DNA of 64,000 nucleotides from Sinorhizobium terangae (GCF_009601505.1 NZ_WITC01000028.1:21679-85678); one strand, 5' to 3'; counted from the first letter of the stretch, positions 1 to 8,498 are shown. Notes: generated by a model not told the origin, from the letters alone. Numbers and translations: made by a program.

Positions 1-353
1 GTACGGGTCACTGTCTTCTTCTCAAGCGTGACCCAATCGGGCGTGGGATTGGCGCCGAGCGGCGAATTTCGCGCGTAGGAGACGGCCATAGTGCCATCGG
101 CCGCGATCGCAATTTCCGGCCGGACCTCAAAGGACACCCAGTCGGCGAGATAGGTCCCCGCGATGCCCCAATTGGCATTGGCAAGCACGTGGCCGATCGA
201 AAAGAACCACCAGCTGAAAACCAGGTAGAGCAGCACGCCGATGCCGATCAGCGCGGATTTCAGTCTCTTTCTGGAGGAGGACTGCAGCAGGTGCGGATGG
301 CGGGCAGCGATTGCTTCCATTTCAAGGAGGCTCGGCTTGGTCGAGGCGGTCAT
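1..353 (-). CDS. phoT: Phosphate/phosphonate ABC transporter permease PhoT, N-terminal part (cut by window edge)
   Basis: The reading frame starts at the ATG whose complement is 351-353 and stays open to the window edge, giving about 117 residues. It begins MTASTKPSLLEMEAIAARHP and has one clear membrane segment (GIGVLLYLVFSWWFF) near residues 37-53, then a soluble periplasmic-looking loop, as in PhnE-type permeases. It lies 9 bp downstream of phoE on the same strand, the order known for the rhizobial phoCDET operon, in which two permease subunits (PhoE, PhoT) pair with the PhoC ATPase and PhoD binding protein. The transmembrane domain with the EAA loop is outside the window, so the assignment rests mainly on position and N-terminal layout. 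Confidence 0.8.
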   Translation of the reverse strand, partial: MTASTKPSLLEMEAIAARHPHLLQSSSRKRLKSALIGIGVLLYLVFSWWFFSIGHVLANANWGIAGTYLADWVSFEVRPEIAIAADGTMAVSYARNSPLGANPTPDWVTLEKKTVTR

Positions 354-362
354 GGTGCGCTC

Positions 363-1325
363 CTACTGGGCGAGCTGAAAGGCCTGATCGCCGACAAGGC
401 GGCGGCGGAGCCATGCTGAAAACTGGTCGACGGCGAAGATCGTCGTGAACAAGAGAATCACGATCGCGATCGTCTTCGCCTCATGATCCTGGCCGATCGC
501 CAGGCGCAGCAACTCGCCGATACCGCCGCCGCCGACGGCGCCGATGATCGTCGAGGCGCGCACATTGATCTCGAGGCGAAGCAGGAAATAGCTGGTGAAA
601 TTCGGGAGAACCTGCGGAACGATGCCGAACCAGACCCGCTCGATCCAGTTGGCGCCAACGGCGCGCAAGCCTTCCTCCGGTTTCATGTCGGCGTTTTCGA
701 CGACCTCGAAGAACAACTTGCCAAGCGCGCCGATCGTGTGGATTGACACCGCCGCAATCGCGGGTATGGGGCCCAGCGACAGGATCGCCAGGAAGAAGCC
801 GGCAATGACCACTTCGGGGAAGGCGCGCAGGATCTCCATCAGCCGGCGCACCGGGCCCCTGATCCAGCGATTGGGCATGAGATTTCGCGCGGCAAGGAAC
901 GAGAGAAAGAAGCCGAAGAAGACTCCGATCACTGTCGAAAAGATGGCAATGTTCAGCGTCTCCAGCATCTTGTGAAAATATTCCGGGATGTAGAGGCTGT
1001 CGGTGAGGTAAAGCCGGCCGTCCGGATAGTTGTACCTGAAGCTGCCGTCGTCATAGGGCGACGGCAAGTCGAACATGGCGCGCACGATTTCCATGGCGTC
1101 GCGCGGGACCAGATCGCCGACAAAATCGAAGAAATGCGGCAGGCGATCAAAGAACTTGCCGGCGTTCGAATCGTTTGCGAACCAGAGCGAGGCGGAGAGC
1201 GTCAGAGCGAGGAGCGCCAGGCCCAGGAAGGTGTAAAGCCGGCGGCGGGCATTGAGCTCCTGCCAGTGGCGCTCCACCAAGGCGCCGCTCTCGCTCAGTT
1301 GTCGGGAAAGCACGGAAGTGGCCAT
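363..1325 (-). CDS. phoE: Phosphate/phosphonate ABC transporter permease PhoE
   Basis: This 320-residue inner-membrane permease (PhnE family) forms the channel of the PhoCDET importer for phosphate and phosphonates. Residues 30-50 form a first membrane helix (FLGLALLALTLSASLWFA), a soluble loop follows, and the C-terminal two thirds hold several helices plus an EAA-type loop (EGLRAVGANWIERV) that contacts the ATPase. The frame is open further upstream to 1544, but that extension overlaps the phoD end and is Arg/Ser-rich like a shadow frame, so the ATG at 1325 (MATSVLSRQL) was chosen. It follows phoD after 106 bp containing a strong hairpin, and phoT follows after 9 bp. Confidence 0.9.
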   Translation of the reverse strand: MATSVLSRQLSESGALVERHWQELNARRRLYTFLGLALLALTLSASLWFANDSNAGKFFDRLPHFFDFVGDLVPRDAMEIVRAMFDLPSPYDDGSFRYNYPDGRLYLTDSLYIPEYFHKMLETLNIAIFSTVIGVFFGFFLSFLAARNLMPNRWIRGPVRRLMEILRAFPEVVIAGFFLAILSLGPIPAIAAVSIHTIGALGKLFFEVVENADMKPEEGLRAVGANWIERVWFGIVPQVLPNFTSYFLLRLEINVRASTIIGAVGGGGIGELLRLAIGQDHEAKTIAIVILLFTTIFAVDQFSAWLRRRLVGDQAFQLAQ

Positions 1326-1387
1326 GGGGTTTCCGGCGGAGCCGGCCTCTTGAGGTGGGTGCCTGTGGCAGTCCCGGACAATCAAAT

Positions 1388-1409
1388 GCCGGCCGCTTGC
1401 GCGGCCGGC
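1388..1409 (-). other. Intergenic hairpin between phoD and phoE
   Basis: GCCGGCCGC (1388-1396) and GCGGCCGGC (1401-1409) form a perfect 9-bp GC-only stem with a 4-nt loop. There is no T-run, so it is more likely an mRNA-stabilising or attenuating hairpin than a full terminator. Such hairpins behind binding-protein genes commonly raise the binding protein level relative to the permeases; that role here is inference. Confidence 0.7.
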
Positions 1410-1431
1410 TGAATTATGAAGGGTTTGGCGA

Positions 1432-2337
1432 TCAGCCGCCGATCGTTGCCTTGCGAGCGTCGATGATCGGCTTGTAGAAGTCGGCATTGACTTCGGTGTA
1501 GCCGATGAAATCACCGCCCTGGATAGCCGAGAAGCAGGCGGCATCGGTCTTCGGCAGGTCCATCATGAACTGCTTGAACTTCGCCTTCATGTCGTCGTTC
1601 ATCGTGGTGCGCACGACGATCGGGCCGTTCGGGATCAACGGCGACTTCCAGAGTTCGACGAGGTCGTTCATGTCGACGATACCCTTGTCGGCCATCTTGC
1701 GCAGGTTGCCGGAGGTGTAGCCGTCCTTGAACTCGCCGATGCCCGAACCGAAGGTCGTGCCGGCATCGAAGGTGCCCTTGACGACTTCGAGAACGAGGTT
1801 CTCGTGACCGCCGCCGAAGCCGGTTTCACCGAAGAATTCCTTGACCGGCGCGCCGATCGCTTCCGGAAGTGTTACGAGCGGGATGAGGTAGCCGGAGGTC
1901 GAGTCCGGATCAGCGAAGCCGAGCTTCTTGCCCTTGAGGTCTTCGAGCTTGGTGATGCCGGAATCCTTGCGGGCAACCATGATCGAGTGGTAGCCGGTGG
2001 AGCCATCGGTCTGGACCGTCGTCAGGATCGGCTCGACGGCATCCGCCTTGGCGAGGTAGATCTTGGCATAGCCGGAAGCGCCGAGTTCTGCGTAATCGAG
2101 CGTACCGCCGAGCAGGCCCTGGATGACGCCGTCATAGTCGGCGGCCGGGAACAGCGAGACCTTTTCGACGCCGATTGCGGCCGGGAGCTTGTCGACCAGG
2201 CACTGGAAGTTGCGCAGGCGGTCGGCTTCGTTCTCGCCGCCAAGAATGCCGATGCGGAATTCCTTCAGATCTTCGGCCTCAGCGTGGCCGACGAGGGCGA
2301 GGAGCGCAACAGCGCCCAACAGAGCTTTCTTCAACAT
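1432..2337 (-). CDS. phoD: Phosphate/phosphonate ABC transporter periplasmic binding protein PhoD
   Basis: This 301-residue periplasmic substrate-binding protein of the PhnD family would capture phosphate or phosphonate for the PhoC/E/T complex. The first 21 residues (MLKKALLGAVALLALVGHAEA) are a typical Sec signal peptide with an AEA cleavage site. The mature part shows the PhnD pattern: an early IGILGGE strand, DYAELGASGYAKIY near residue 80, and a central DLKGKKLGFADPDSTSGYL stretch where the ligand-binding serines and threonines of the family lie. Length matches the family. It lies between phoC (89 bp upstream) and phoE. Confidence 0.92.
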   Translation of the reverse strand: MLKKALLGAVALLALVGHAEAEDLKEFRIGILGGENEADRLRNFQCLVDKLPAAIGVEKVSLFPAADYDGVIQGLLGGTLDYAELGASGYAKIYLAKADAVEPILTTVQTDGSTGYHSIMVARKDSGITKLEDLKGKKLGFADPDSTSGYLIPLVTLPEAIGAPVKEFFGETGFGGGHENLVLEVVKGTFDAGTTFGSGIGEFKDGYTSGNLRKMADKGIVDMNDLVELWKSPLIPNGPIVVRTTMNDDMKAKFKQFMMDLPKTDAACFSAIQGGDFIGYTEVNADFYKPIIDARKATIGG

Positions 2338-2426
2338 AAGGTTTGTCTCCCGTTTTCCGGCATTGCCGGATCGATATCGGTTGCAAAGAGGTGCCCTTCA
2401 CGCGGGCTTTCGATCGTGGCGGGTCG

Positions 2427-3269
2427 TCACAGACCGGCCAATGCCAGCGGCTTGAGGCCAGCCGATGCGGTTTTTTCCTGCGGCAGTGCCGCGGGAATGT
2501 TGATGCTTGTCGAGGTCATCGATTCTTCGATCGTGGTGTCTGCACCGTAGATCTCGGCGACGGCTGCGGCGGTCAGGTCCTTCGGTTGTCCGTCGAAGAC
2601 GACGCGCCCATGCGCCATGCCGATGATCCGCTCGCAACAGCTCCGCGCCGTGTCGAGCGTGTGCAGGTTGGTGATGACGGTGATACCGTCGCGCTCGTTG
2701 ATGTCGCGCAGCGCGTCCATGACGATCTTGGCGTTGAGCGGGTCGAGCGAGGCGATCGGCTCATCGGCCAGGAGCACCCTCGGCTGCTGCATCAGGGCGC
2801 GGGCGATCGCGACGCGCTGCTGCTGGCCGCCGGAAAGCGTGCCGGCCGGCTGCAATGCCGTCTGCTCGATGCCGAGGCGTTCGAGCGCACCGATCGCCAT
2901 GATCCGCTCTTCGCGCGTGAACATGTTGAGGACGCTGAGCGCGGTCGAGCGGTGGTTGAGGCGGCCGAGCAGGACGTTGGTCAAGACGTCGAGACGCGGC
3001 ACGAGGTTGAACTGCTGGAAGATCATGGCGCAGTCGCGCTGCCAGTTGCGCAGCGCCGCGCCGCGGAGCGCGGAGACTTCCGTGCCTGCGAATTCGATCG
3101 AGCCGGACGAGAGGTCAACCAGACGGTTGATCATGCGCAGCAGCGTCGATTTGCCGGCACCGGAGCGGCCGATGATACCGACCATCTGGCCCTGGGGGAT
3201 GTCGAAGGTAACCGAGCTGACGGCTGTTTTCGTGCCGAACCGGCGGGTTACATTCTTCAACTGAAACAT
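2427..3269 (-). CDS. phoC: Phosphate/phosphonate ABC transporter ATP-binding protein PhoC
   Basis: This 280-residue cytoplasmic ATPase (PhnC type) energises the importer. Walker A is GRSGAGKST (residues 34-42), the ABC signature LSGGQ is at 145-149, and Walker B VLLADE at 165-170, followed by the switch His in TNLHTLD. The ATG at 3269 (MFQLKNV) was chosen because AAGGA lies about 9 nt upstream and the sequence aligns with ABC N-termini; upstream in-frame ATGs at 3302 and 3320 would add 11-17 unconserved residues. It is the first gene of the operon, and a putative Pho box lies 74-102 bp upstream, fitting PhoB control under phosphate limitation. Confidence 0.92.
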   Translation of the reverse strand: MFQLKNVTRRFGTKTAVSSVTFDIPQGQMVGIIGRSGAGKSTLLRMINRLVDLSSGSIEFAGTEVSALRGAALRNWQRDCAMIFQQFNLVPRLDVLTNVLLGRLNHRSTALSVLNMFTREERIMAIGALERLGIEQTALQPAGTLSGGQQQRVAIARALMQQPRVLLADEPIASLDPLNAKIVMDALRDINERDGITVITNLHTLDTARSCCERIIGMAHGRVVFDGQPKDLTAAAVAEIYGADTTIEESMTSTSINIPAALPQEKTASAGLKPLALAGL

Positions 3270-3342
3270 TGGCAGCAGTTCCTTTTTAGGGGGACCGGTC
3301 ATCGGTATGACACCTGCCATAGCGGCGCTTGATGAACGCCAA

Positions 3343-3371
3343 ATGTCAGTTTCTTGTCGTTTCTGTAACAG
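3343..3371 (-). promoter_or_regulatory. Putative Pho box upstream of phoCDET
   Basis: Read on the minus strand, CTGTTAC (3371-3365), ACGACAA (3360-3354) and CTGACAT (3349-3343) are spaced exactly 11 bp apart, the helical period of PhoB direct repeats (consensus CTGTCAT). The outer two match 5/7 and 6/7 positions and the middle one only 3/7. PhoB control of phoCDET is established in Sinorhizobium meliloti; this exact site is assigned by eye. Confidence 0.55.
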
Positions 3372-3741
3372 TTCACAGTCGGAAGCAGGCGTGGCTCTTC
3401 AATGCAGTCTGAACCGATCCACAAGCCACCGCCGCCGGTCCGAGGCCGCGCCCCTCGTTCCAGATCACGAATGTTGGTTGGTGACGTTCAATGGGTGCCC
3501 CCGATCTGGACATGCTCGCCGCGCCAACGCCAAAGACTGTTCCCTGGCCGCACATATGGGATAGGCACCGGCAAGCAGCCGTATGGGGAGAGAGCCGTGC
3601 TCGAGATGCCCTGAGGCACGGTGGAAAGGCTCGCGTGGATACCGGCTTGCAAGCTCGGAAACTTGGTACCCTTTGATGGAACGAACGAGCGTTCCCCCGG
3701 TTGCTATCGTTGTCGAGGATGGCAGCAGGCGGAGGATCGCC
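3372..3741. other. Intergenic region between phoC and the copper island
   Basis: This 370-bp divergent spacer holds no convincing gene; the open frames crossing it lack ribosome sites and have shadow-like composition. It should contain the promoter of the DUF305 gene at 3742. A TTGCAA (3647-3652) and TTTGAT (3672-3677) pair with a 19-bp spacer is visible, but no clear metal-responsive dyad. Confidence 0.5.
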
Positions 3742-4239
3742 ATGAAAGATCAAGGCAAGCAGCCGATGCAGCACCATGACACGGCAGCCCACCATTACCT
3801 GATGTTCGCCGTCAACATGGTGGTCAGTCTGGTCGTCATGTACTTCGTGATGTTCTCCATGGTCGACGGGTGGACGGATTTCCGCAATAACCTCAACACG
3901 TTCTACATGGCGCTGACGATGGTCGCTCCGATGGGCATCATCATGCTGGCGACCATGGGCGGGATGCACAGGAACAGGGGCCTGAACGTCGGCCTTTATC
4001 TCGGCCTTATTGCCCTCTTCGTTGTGGCATTTGCGGGAACGCGCACGCAGGCTCTGATCGACGACCGTCAGTTCATCGCCTCCATGATCCCGCATCATTC
4101 GGGAGCGATCCTGATGTGTCGCGAAGCAAACCTCACGGACGAGGAACTGGTCGACCTGTGCAATCAAATCTCCCAAGGGCAGCGCAAGGAAATCGAGCAA
4201 ATGAACGCGATCAGAGCGAGACTGGGCAAATCTGGCTGA
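3742..4239 (+). CDS. DUF305 domain membrane protein
   Basis: A 165-residue protein with a His/Met-rich start (MKDQGKQPMQHHDTAAHHY), three predicted membrane helices (about residues 13-40, 54-75 and 85-103) and a C-terminal DUF305 segment. The DUF305 hallmark DDRQFIASMIPHHSGAI places the paired histidines near residues 120-121. The family is often found near copper-resistance and multicopper-oxidase genes but its biochemical role is not settled. GGAGG at 3731-3735 supports the start. It precedes the copper operon by 191 bp and may be transcribed separately, because a metal-type promoter lies between them. A role in copper binding or trafficking is inference from context. Confidence 0.85.
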   Translation: MKDQGKQPMQHHDTAAHHYLMFAVNMVVSLVVMYFVMFSMVDGWTDFRNNLNTFYMALTMVAPMGIIMLATMGGMHRNRGLNVGLYLGLIALFVVAFAGTRTQALIDDRQFIASMIPHHSGAILMCREANLTDEELVDLCNQISQGQRKEIEQMNAIRARLGKSG

Positions 4240-4303
4240 TCGACGCGCGGCGCCGGCACGACCAGCCAATCAACTCCGATCCGCTCGTTGGCCATTTTCC
4301 CGC

Positions 4304-4334
4304 TTGACCTTGCCATCGTTGGAACCCTTACACC
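4304..4334 (+). promoter_or_regulatory. Putative CueR/HmrR-type (MerR family) copper promoter
   Basis: A -35 TTGACC (4304-4309) is followed by a 19-bp spacer and a -10 TACACC (4329-4334). The over-long 19-bp spacer is the signature of MerR-family promoters, and the spacer carries an imperfect dyad, ACCTTGC with GGAACCC, close to the CueR arms ACCTTCC/GGAAGGT. It reads into the copper operon starting at 4431. The likely regulator (HmrR/CueR) is not encoded in this window. Confidence 0.6.
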
Positions 4335-4430
4335 GATAGTCAGCATCGCACCGATGGCTCGGCGGGCTCGCTGTGATGCCGTGTGACAGGCGCGAGCCAT
4401 ACGAACCGACAATTGACAACTTAGGGACCA

Positions 4431-4832
4431 ATGTTAGTCCTGCTAGGCATGGGTATGTTTCGAATCACATTGCACAAGATGCTGGTTCTGATCCGCTTGG
4501 TGATTGTCGTGTCACTGGCGGGATACTCCGTGCCGACCGCCTCCGCCGCCATGCATGGGGCGTGGTCCGATCTCGAAATCTCCCAGTCCGACCACCAGCA
4601 CCACGAAGTCGCGAGCGGCGACCGCGTGCACGGCGATCACGACCAGTCCTCCCCTGACGACGCCCATAAACTGGCGAAGACCGACTGCTGCCAAGGCTTC
4701 TGTATCAGCATGGCCATCGTGACCGACGCTGACGCGGTCGGCGGCCCGCGTGTCGCTACCATCCGCAAGTTCATCGACGATGCCCGGGCCATAGGCGAAC
4801 TCCCGCAGCTGCACCGCCCTCCGAATATCTGA
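4431..4832 (+). CDS. Small exported His/Cys-rich protein of the copper operon
   Basis: A 133-residue protein with a hydrophobic N-terminal segment (LIRLVIVVSLAGYSVPTASA) consistent with a signal peptide cleaved after ASA. The mature part has a His-rich stretch (HQHHE, HGDHD) around residues 49-65 and a CCQGFC motif near residue 84, then ends in LHRPPNI. It resembles the small copper-locus proteins loosely called CopL or DUF2946-like, but I cannot assign the family firmly. Three in-frame starts are possible (4431, 4449, 4455); AGGGA at 4423-4427 favours 4431, with tight spacing. It is the first gene behind the CueR-like promoter. A copper-binding or copper-sensing periplasmic role is inferred. 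Confidence 0.6.
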   Translation: MLVLLGMGMFRITLHKMLVLIRLVIVVSLAGYSVPTASAAMHGAWSDLEISQSDHQHHEVASGDRVHGDHDQSSPDDAHKLAKTDCCQGFCISMAIVTDADAVGGPRVATIRKFIDDARAIGELPQLHRPPNI

Positions 4833-4927
4833 GTACGGCACACCCGTTCTCGCGGGTCGAATCCGTGCGTCTGTGAGCGCGTGATTTGCGCTTCAAGCGC
4901 CGTTGCAATTCCCATTCGGATATAACC

Positions 4928-5155
4928 ATGAAACCCTTGCTTTTCGTGGTCGCACTGCCGCTGTTTGCCGGCGGATGCGCTGCCACATTGCCTCCCGACG
5001 TCATTGCTTCGGGCGATCTTGCCGCCTCCCAGGCCGAAGTCCGCCCCCTCGGATATACGAGCCCGGTCTCGGGCTACACCCACCGCGTGCCGGTCGATCC
5101 CAAACCGTGGCGCAACCAGAATGACGCGCAATCTCCGGAAGGAGACGCTTCATGA
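4928..5155 (+). CDS. Small predicted lipoprotein upstream of a TolC-family gene
   Basis: A 75-residue protein starting at the ATG at 4928. MKPLLFVVALPLFAGGCAAT is a lipoprotein signal with lipobox FAGGC (Cys17). The short mature part is Pro-rich (TSPVSGYTHRVPVDPKPW) and has no known domain that I recognise. Its TGA overlaps the ATG of the TolC-like gene in an ATGA arrangement, implying translational coupling, and small lipoproteins of this kind recur directly before copper TolC-like genes in rhizobia. It may be an envelope partner of the outer-membrane protein; that is inference. Confidence 0.75.
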   Translation: MKPLLFVVALPLFAGGCAATLPPDVIASGDLAASQAEVRPLGYTSPVSGYTHRVPVDPKPWRNQNDAQSPEGDAS

Positions 5156-6615
5156 TCAGAAACAACCTGAAACTTGCGGCAGTGCTCGGCCTTCCGCTGG
5201 TGCTCGGCGGCTGTGTGTCGGCCACCGAGTACGCAGCGAAGAATGCCGGATTCTCCTCCGTCGAGGGAAAGACGGTGGCGGCCACCGGTAAGCAGACCGT
5301 CTGGGTGCAAAACCAGGAGCAGGCCCGCGCCGTCTCCAACCGGGTGAAGACGCTGATGGCCAAGAAGACGATCGACGTCGAGACGGCGGTGCAGGTCGCG
5401 CTTCTGAACAACAAGGGGCTGCAGGCCGCCTATGCCGACCTCGGCGACTCCGCCGCAGACGCCTGGCAGTCGACCATGTTCGTCAACCCGACGGTCGCAA
5501 TCGGCTTCAACGGCATAGGAGCGCCGGGGATCGAGGCGTTCAGGTCCGTAGAAGGCGTGATTGCCAACAACCTCCTGGCGCTCGCGACACGCGAACGCGA
5601 CATTGCCATCGCCGACACCCGCTTCCGGCAGGCGCAGTTGAACGCGGCGTTGCGCACGCTGCAACTCGCCGGTGATACCCGTCGCGCCTGGATCAAAGCC
5701 GTCGCCGCCTGGGAAACGGTCGGCCAGCTCAACCAGGCGCAGGCAGCGGCCGACGCTGCCTCCGAGCTTGCCCAGAAGCTCGGCGAGACCGGGGCGATGA
5801 CCAAGGGCTCACAGGCCCGCGAGCATGTCTTCTATGCCGAGCTCGCGGGGCAATCCGCCAAGGCGCGCCTGGAGGCCCGGCTTGCCAAGGAGGAACTGAC
5901 GCGGCTGATGGGGCTCTGGGGTTCGGACATCGACTATCAGGTGCCAAACCGATTGCCGTCCCTGCCGAAGGGTCTCGTCAAGCGCGACCTGATCGAGGCG
6001 GAAGCGCTGCAGCGCCGCGTCGATCTCCAGATGGCGAAGCTCGATCTCGAAGCGACGGCCAAGTCCTACAAGCTGACCGAAGCGACCCGCTACGTCACCG
6101 ACCTCGAACTCCTGACCGGCTTCGAGACCGAACGGGAGAAGGAGGACGGGGACGTTGAGACAGAGACGGCCGGCCAGGCCGAACTCGAGTTCGTCATCCC
6201 GATCTTCGACAGCGGCAAGGCCCGGATGCGCAAGGCGGAGCTCGCCTATATGCGGTCGGCGAACCTGCTTGCGGAAAAGGCCGTCAACGTCCGCTCGGAG
6301 GCGCGCTCCGCCTACCAGGCGTACCGCGCCAACTACGACATCGCCCGGCACTACCGCAACAGCGTCGTGCCGCTGCGCACCAAGATCGAGGAGGAATCCC
6401 TCCTCACCTACAACGCGATGATCACCAACACCTTCGAACTGCTCGCCGACAGCCGCGACAAGGTCAATTCGATCCTGCTCGCGGTCAATGCCAAGCGCGA
6501 CTTCTGGCTGGCCGAGGCCAATCTTGCGCCGGCGATCTATGGCGGCGGCACAAGAGCGGCCTTCGGTGAAATGGAAGTCGCGGCGGCCGCTGAGAGCGGC
6601 GGTGGCGGTCACTGA
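5152..6615 (+). CDS. TolC-family outer-membrane efflux lipoprotein (copper locus)
   Basis: A 487-residue outer-membrane factor of the TolC/OEP family. The N-terminus carries a lipobox LVLGGC (Cys21), as in lipid-anchored CusC/OprM-type channels. Two long helical OEP repeats are visible: residues about 60-260 (VETAVQVALLNNKGLQAAYADLG and following) and 280-460, with the repeat-typical ELEFVIPIFDSGKARMRKAE near residue 345. It is coupled to the preceding lipoprotein gene and followed after 14 bp by the multicopper oxidase. No RND pump or membrane fusion protein gene lies next to it, so its inner-membrane partner must be elsewhere or absent. Confidence 0.85.
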   Translation: MIRNNLKLAAVLGLPLVLGGCVSATEYAAKNAGFSSVEGKTVAATGKQTVWVQNQEQARAVSNRVKTLMAKKTIDVETAVQVALLNNKGLQAAYADLGDSAADAWQSTMFVNPTVAIGFNGIGAPGIEAFRSVEGVIANNLLALATRERDIAIADTRFRQAQLNAALRTLQLAGDTRRAWIKAVAAWETVGQLNQAQAAADAASELAQKLGETGAMTKGSQAREHVFYAELAGQSAKARLEARLAKEELTRLMGLWGSDIDYQVPNRLPSLPKGLVKRDLIEAEALQRRVDLQMAKLDLEATAKSYKLTEATRYVTDLELLTGFETEREKEDGDVETETAGQAELEFVIPIFDSGKARMRKAELAYMRSANLLAEKAVNVRSEARSAYQAYRANYDIARHYRNSVVPLRTKIEEESLLTYNAMITNTFELLADSRDKVNSILLAVNAKRDFWLAEANLAPAIYGGGTRAAFGEMEVAAAAESGGGGH

Positions 6616-6629
6616 GAAAGGAACAGACA

Positions 6630-7979
6630 ATGTTCAACAGAAGACAATTGCTCGGCGCGGGCGCCGCGCTCGTTTCGACCGCCGCCTGGGCGAAGACCTC
6701 CAATATGGGGCTGCCCGAGGCGGCGGTGATGGAGACGGCGGAGACGCAAGTCCCGGTCAAGCCGACGTCCGGCCCCGACTACAACCCCGTCGTCACGCTC
6801 AACGGCTGGACGCTGCCGTATCGGATGAACAACGGCGTCAAGGAGTTCCATCTCGTCGCCGAACCGGTCGAGCGTGAAATGGCGGAAGGCATGACCGCCT
6901 ATCTCTGGGGCTATAACGGCCAGTCGCCGGGTCCGACGATAGAGGCGGTCGAAGGCGACCAGGTTCGTATCTTCGTCACCAACAAGTTGCCGGAACATAC
7001 GACGGTCCACTGGCACGGCATGATCCTGCCCTCCGGCATGGATGGCGTCGGCGGCCTCACGCAGCCGCATATCCCGGTCGGCAAGACCTTCGTCTACGAG
7101 TTCGACCTCGTGAAGTCCGGCACCTTCATGTACCACCCGCATTCCGATGAGATGGTGCAGATGGCGATGGGGATGATGGGCTTCTTCGTCGTGCATCCCA
7201 AGGACCCGAAGTTCATGCCAGTCGACCGCGACTTCGTCTTCCTTCTCAACGCCTACGACATCGATCCCGGCTCCTACGTGCCCCGCGTCATGGAGATGAC
7301 CGACTTCAACATGTGGTGCTGGAACAGCCGCGTATTCCCGGACATCAGCCCGCTCGTCGTTTCCAAGAACGACCGGGTGCGCGTCAGGGTCGGCAATCTC
7401 ACCATGACCAACCATCCGATCCACATGCACGGCTACGACTTCGAGGTCACTTGCACCGACGGCGGCTGGGTGCGGCCGGAGGCGCGCTGGCCGGAAGTCA
7501 GCATCGACATTCCAGTGGGCGCGATGCGCGCCTACGAGTTCGATGCCAGATACGTCGGCGATTGGGCGATCCATTGCCACAAGTCGCACCACGCGATGAA
7601 CGCCATGGGGCACGACATCCCGACCTTCATCGGCGTCGACAAGAAGAAGGTCGCCGAGAAGATCAAGAAGCTCCAGCCGGAATACATGCCGATGGGCACC
7701 AAGGGCATGGCCGACATGGGCGAGATGGAAATGGAAATCCCCGAGAACACCGTGCCGATGATGACCGGCTGGGGGCCGCACGGACCCATCGAAATGGGCG
7801 GCATGTTCTCTGTCGTCAAGGTGCGCGATGGCATCTCGGCGGGCGATTACTCCGACCCCGGCTGGTACGAAAACCCACCCGGAACCCAGGCCTGGGAATG
7901 GACGGGCGAACTTCCCGACGCGACCAGGCCCACAGACGCAAAGACCCGGATCACGCCGAAGCATACGAATCATGGCTGA
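6630..7979 (+). CDS. Multicopper oxidase (copper tolerance, CopA/CueO-like)
   Basis: A 449-residue periplasmic multicopper oxidase, expected to oxidise Cu(I) to Cu(II) using oxygen. NRRQLLGAGAALVSTAAWA at residues 3-21 is a Tat-like twin-arginine signal. All copper sites are visible: HWHG (127-130), HPHSDE (169-174), HPIHMHG (262-268) and HCHKSHHAMNAMG (315-327), the last carrying the type-1 Cys316, a His and the axial Met. A Met-rich tail region (MGTKGMADMGEMEMEI, about 355-370) resembles the methionine-rich copper-binding inserts of CueO. GAAAGGA just before the ATG is a good ribosome site. It sits between the TolC-like gene and the cupredoxin. Confidence 0.92.
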   Translation: MFNRRQLLGAGAALVSTAAWAKTSNMGLPEAAVMETAETQVPVKPTSGPDYNPVVTLNGWTLPYRMNNGVKEFHLVAEPVEREMAEGMTAYLWGYNGQSPGPTIEAVEGDQVRIFVTNKLPEHTTVHWHGMILPSGMDGVGGLTQPHIPVGKTFVYEFDLVKSGTFMYHPHSDEMVQMAMGMMGFFVVHPKDPKFMPVDRDFVFLLNAYDIDPGSYVPRVMEMTDFNMWCWNSRVFPDISPLVVSKNDRVRVRVGNLTMTNHPIHMHGYDFEVTCTDGGWVRPEARWPEVSIDIPVGAMRAYEFDARYVGDWAIHCHKSHHAMNAMGHDIPTFIGVDKKKVAEKIKKLQPEYMPMGTKGMADMGEMEMEIPENTVPMMTGWGPHGPIEMGGMFSVVKVRDGISAGDYSDPGWYENPPGTQAWEWTGELPDATRPTDAKTRITPKHTNHG

Positions 7980-8018
7980 TCCCGCATGCCGATCTTAAAC
8001 CAACCCAAGGACCACACG

Positions 8019-8498
8019 ATGAAAGCTGCAATCTTCGGACTTCTCGCCGTCGCGCTCACCACCCCGGCGCTCGCCTCCGGCGATCACGCCGGTGGCCACG
8101 GCGAAGCGATGGCCGTCGGCGAGCCGGGCAAGAAGGCCAACGCCACTCAGACGATCCGGGTGACGATGAAGGAGACCGACGACGGCGAGATGATCTTCAC
8201 GCCCTCGACCTTCAAGGTCTACAGGGGCCAGACCATCGTCTTCGCGATCCAGAACCTTGGCGAACTCGACCACGAGTTCGTGCTCGACCAGGAGGACAGG
8301 ATCATGGAGCACAGGGCCGCGATGGAGAAGTTCCCGGAGATGGAACATGACGATCCGAATGCGATCCGCCTCGCCGCCGGAGAGTCCGGCGAGGTCATCT
8401 GGAAATTCACCAACGGCGGCACGTTCAAGATCGCCTGCCTGGTCCCCGGTCACTACGACGCGGGCATGCATGGCGACGTCATTGTCGCCGGAAAATAA
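8019..8498 (+). CDS. Periplasmic cupredoxin (plastocyanin-like copper protein)
   Basis: A 159-residue single-domain cupredoxin. MKAAIFGLLAVALTTPALA is a Sec signal peptide; the mature start is His/Gly-rich (GDHAGGHGEA). The type-1 copper ligands are His85 (in LDHEF) and Cys140, His145 and Met150 in the CLVPGHYDAGM motif, all at normal spacing. The in-frame ATG at 7986 lies before a non-signal stretch, so 8019 was chosen. It probably passes copper or electrons to or from the neighbouring multicopper oxidase (inference). The CusF-like gene follows after 20 bp. Confidence 0.9.
   Translation: MKAAIFGLLAVALTTPALASGDHAGGHGEAMAVGEPGKKANATQTIRVTMKETDDGEMIFTPSTFKVYRGQTIVFAIQNLGELDHEFVLDQEDRIMEHRAAMEKFPEMEHDDPNAIRLAAGESGEVIWKFTNGGTFKIACLVPGHYDAGMHGDVIVAGK

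Noticed and set aside
3647..3677. TTGCAA and TTTGAT with a 19-bp spacer upstream of the DUF305 gene
   Set aside because: The spacer has only a 4-bp dyad (CAAG/CTTG) and both hexamers are poor, so a MerR-type promoter is not supported.
6609..7973. A 450-codon minus-strand frame
   Set aside because: It is antisense to the multicopper oxidase and shows only His/Val/Asp-rich mirror composition.
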